Shown: one piece after another, positions 61,831 through 64,000 of the stretch
How positions within the stretch are numbered: the first letter of the stretch is position 1
How the letters are laid out: the number at the start of each line of letters is the position of its first letter
DNA from: Rutidosis leptorrhynchoides
Lineage: Eukaryota > Streptophyta > Magnoliopsida > Asterales > Asteraceae
Reading direction: 5' to 3'
Assembly: GCF_046630445.1 (NCBI RefSeq)
Contig: NC_092340.1
Coordinates: 360,386,001 to 360,450,000 of the forward strand
DNA: 64,000 bases
The notes under the pieces: model-generated
Database searches by the model: none
The model's input: the letters and a program-made list of their open reading frames with translations, nothing else
What the model was told of the DNA's origin: nothing
Position numbers and translations under genes: made by a program

Positions 61831-63142
61831 ATGGCACCGACTACTCGACACACCGTGAATATGAATGAAGAGGAATTTCGTACTTTTCTAGCTTCAAACA
61901 TAGTCGCAGTACAGGCTGCGCTACATACCAACAATAACCTTGGATCTAGCAGTACAGGAAATCGTGTAGGATGCACCTACAAAGAATTCACTGCCTGCAA
62001 ACCTTTGGAATTTGATGGAACCGAAGGACCGATCGGATTGAAACGGTGGACCGAGAAGGTCGAATCGGTGTTTGCCATAAGTAAGTGTACTGAAGAGGAC
62101 AAAGTGAAGTACGCTACGCATACCTTCACAGGTTCTGCGTTAACATGGTGGAATACCTATCTAGAGCAAGTGGGACAAGACGATGTGTACGCACTACCGT
62201 GGTCAGCATTCAAGCACTTGATGAACGAGAAGTACCGTCCCAGAACCGAGGTCAATAAGCTCAAGACAGAACTTAGAGGGTTACGAACCCAAGGATTTGA
62301 TATTACCACGTACGAAAGACGATTCACAGAATTGTGCCTATTGTGTCCGGGAGCATTCGAAGATGAGGAAGAGAAGATCGACGGGTTTGTGAAAGGATTA
62401 TCGGAAAGAATCCAAGAAGATATAAGTTCACACGAGCCCGCCTCCATACAACAGGCATGTAGAATGGCTCACAAACTAGTGAACCAGATTGAAGAAAGAA
62501 TTAAAGAACAGACTGCTGAAGAGGCCAATGTGAAGCAAGTCAAAATAAAGTGGGAGGAAAACGGTGATAAGAATCACCAATACAACAACAGCAATTACAA
62601 CAATAATCGCAACAATTATCCCAACAATCGCAACATCAATCGCAACTACAACAAATGGCCCAACAACAACAACAACAACAACAACAACAGCAACTACAAC
62701 AATCATCCCAACAACAATAATAACCGCAACAACAACAACAATCAGAAGCAGCTATGCCAAAGGTGTGAAAAGTATCACTCGGGGTTCTGCACACCAAATT
62801 TTGCAACAAGTGTAAAAGAAATGGTCATAGCGCGGCGAAGTGTGAGGTCTACGGACCAGGAGTTAATAGAACGAAAGGAACAAATGGTATCGGAACGAGT
62901 AATGGTGGAGCAAGTAGTGTCGGAGCAAGTTATGCCAATGTAGTTTGTTATAAATATGGAAAACCGGGCCACATTATTAGAAATTGCCCGAACCAGGAGA
63001 ACACGAATGGACAAGGCCGCGGAAGAGTTTTCAATATTAATGTGGCAGAGGCACAGGAAGACCGGAGCTTGTTACGGGTACGTTTCTTATTGACAATAAA
63101 TCTGCTTACGTTTTATTTGATTCGGGTGCGGATAGAAGCTAT
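61831..63142 (+). pseudogene. Element B2 gag and start of protease, frameshifted
   Basis: The start at 61831 (MAPTTRHTVNMNEEEF) is chosen because it matches the gag start of element C and its ttgaagg context; a frame from 61804 adds nine residues. The gag domain shows GPIGLKRWTEKVE and ALTWWNTYLE. A linker of Asn codons (62570-62745) precedes CQRCEKYHSGFC. A 1-base loss at about 62795 breaks the frame before the first zinc knuckle (CNKCKRNGHSAAKC). The second knuckle has Tyr for its second Cys. Another 1-base loss at about 63067 shifts back toward the protease frame. Gag is thus not made intact from this copy. Confidence 0.88.
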
Positions 63143-64000
63143 ATGAGTAGAGATTTTTGTGCTAAATTAAGTTGTCCATTGACGCCTTTGGATAGTAAAT
63201 TTTTACTCAAATTAGCAAATGGTAAATTAATTTCAGCAGATAATATATGTCGGAATCGAGAAATTAAACTGGTTACCGAAACATTTAAGATTGATTTGAT
63301 ACCAGTAGAGTTAGGGAGTTTTGATGTGATAATCGGTATGGACTGGTTGAAAGAAGTGAAAGCAGAGATCGTTTGTTACAAAAATGCAATTCGCATTATA
63401 CGAGAAAAAGGAAAACCCTTAATGGTGTACGAAGAAAAGGGCAACACGAAGCTACATCTTATTAGTAATTTGAAGGCACAAAAACTAATAAGAAAAGGTT
63501 GCTATGCTGTTCTAGCACACGTCGAGAAAGTACAAACTGAAGAAAAGAGCATCAATGATGTTCCCATTGCAAAAGAATTTCCCGATGTATTTCCGAAAGA
63601 ATTACCGGGATTACCCCCACATCGATCCGTTGAATTTCAAATAGATCTTGTACCAGGAGCTGCACCAATAGCTCGTGCTCCTTACAGACTCGCACCCAGC
63701 GAGATGAAAGAACTGCAAAGCCAATTACAAGAACTTTTAGAGTGTGGTTTCATTCGACCAAGCACATCACCGTGGGGAGCTCCTGTTTTGTTTGTCAAGA
63801 AGAAGGATGGTACATTCAGGTTGTGTATCGACTACCGAGAGTTGAACAAACTTACCATCAAGAACCGCTACCCACTACCGAGAATCGACGACTTATTTGA
63901 TCAACTACAAGGCTCGTCTGTTTATTCAAAGATTGACTTACGTTCCGGGTATCATCAAATGTGAGTGAAAGAAGATGATATTCCAAAGACTGCTTTCAGA
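63143..64000 (+). pseudogene. Element B2 protease and reverse transcriptase start, continues off the window
   Basis: Just upstream of this frame's first ATG the protease motif DSGADRSYM is visible (about 63119-63145). The frame goes on with [13 protein letters not shown], then [16 protein letters not shown], the spacer [22 protein letters not shown] and [13 protein letters not shown] of reverse transcriptase. A TGA at 63962-63964 stands where the family has Arg, consistent with CGA to TGA. The catalytic aspartates would lie beyond the window. Confidence 0.9.

Larger units (their letters stand above)
56401..64000 (+). mobile_element. Ty3/gypsy element B2 (Tekay-like) carrying an F-box gene; runs past the window
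   Basis: Plus strand, in order: 5' LTR (56401-59844), Met-tRNA-type primer site, broken acidic frame, intact F-box frame, gag, protease and the start of reverse transcriptase at the window edge. It is inserted in the 3' LTR of C. The 3' half and second LTR are outside the window, so age cannot be estimated here. Gag-pol shows at least two 1-base indels and one nonsense codon. Confidence 0.93.

Noticed and set aside
62476..62815. Frames on both strands with Thr, Val or Ile runs over the Asn-rich gag linker
   Set aside because: Shadow frames of the AAC/AAT codon repeat in B2 gag.

Overview
The window looks like a gene-poor, repeat-rich stretch of a large eudicot nuclear genome. The host genes have plant-specific families and MIKC-type intron structure, and most of the DNA is nested plant retrotransposons. 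An Asteraceae source is my guess from the general look of the repeats and proteins; I could not test it.

Left third (1-21.5 kb): three host genes. A 69-aa DUF3339 membrane protein lies at 98-307 (+) and a 135-aa membrane protein of unknown function at 3706-4113 (-). A complete seven-exon MIKC MADS-box gene of the FLC/MAF type lies at 7120-17928 (+). Its exons join without a break into 220 codons plus a stop, and introns 1 and 4 are each about 4 kb and full of small repeats. Between and inside these genes are MITE-like elements, SINE-like fragments, microsatellites and short retroposons.

Middle (21.5-31.3 kb): a decayed L1-type LINE (21835-30328) with a 12-bp target-site duplication. Its ORF1 is interrupted by a truncated minus-strand Ty3/gypsy element, E.

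Right half (31.3-64 kb): a multi-level nest of LTR retrotransposons. Remnant D (minus strand) was entered by B1, a copy of family B. B1 was entered by A (34394-44270), a complete element with two 1,852-bp LTRs that look identical, an AATAT duplication, and only a gag-protease reading frame. C (46652-56400 and beyond) also sits against B1 sequence. C's 3' LTR was entered by a second family B copy, B2 (56401 to the window end).

The most notable content is in B2 and C. Both are Tekay-like chromoviruses with Met-tRNA primer sites, and both carry extra reading frames between the primer site and gag. C has an intact 277-aa acidic, proline-rich, coiled-coil protein. B2 has a broken acidic frame followed by an intact 227-aa F-box protein. 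In both copies gag-pol carries frameshifts or stops while the accessory frame (C) or the F-box frame (B2) is open. The F-box retrotransposon is my best candidate for an under-described system, possibly an element using host ubiquitin ligase machinery; that role is inference.
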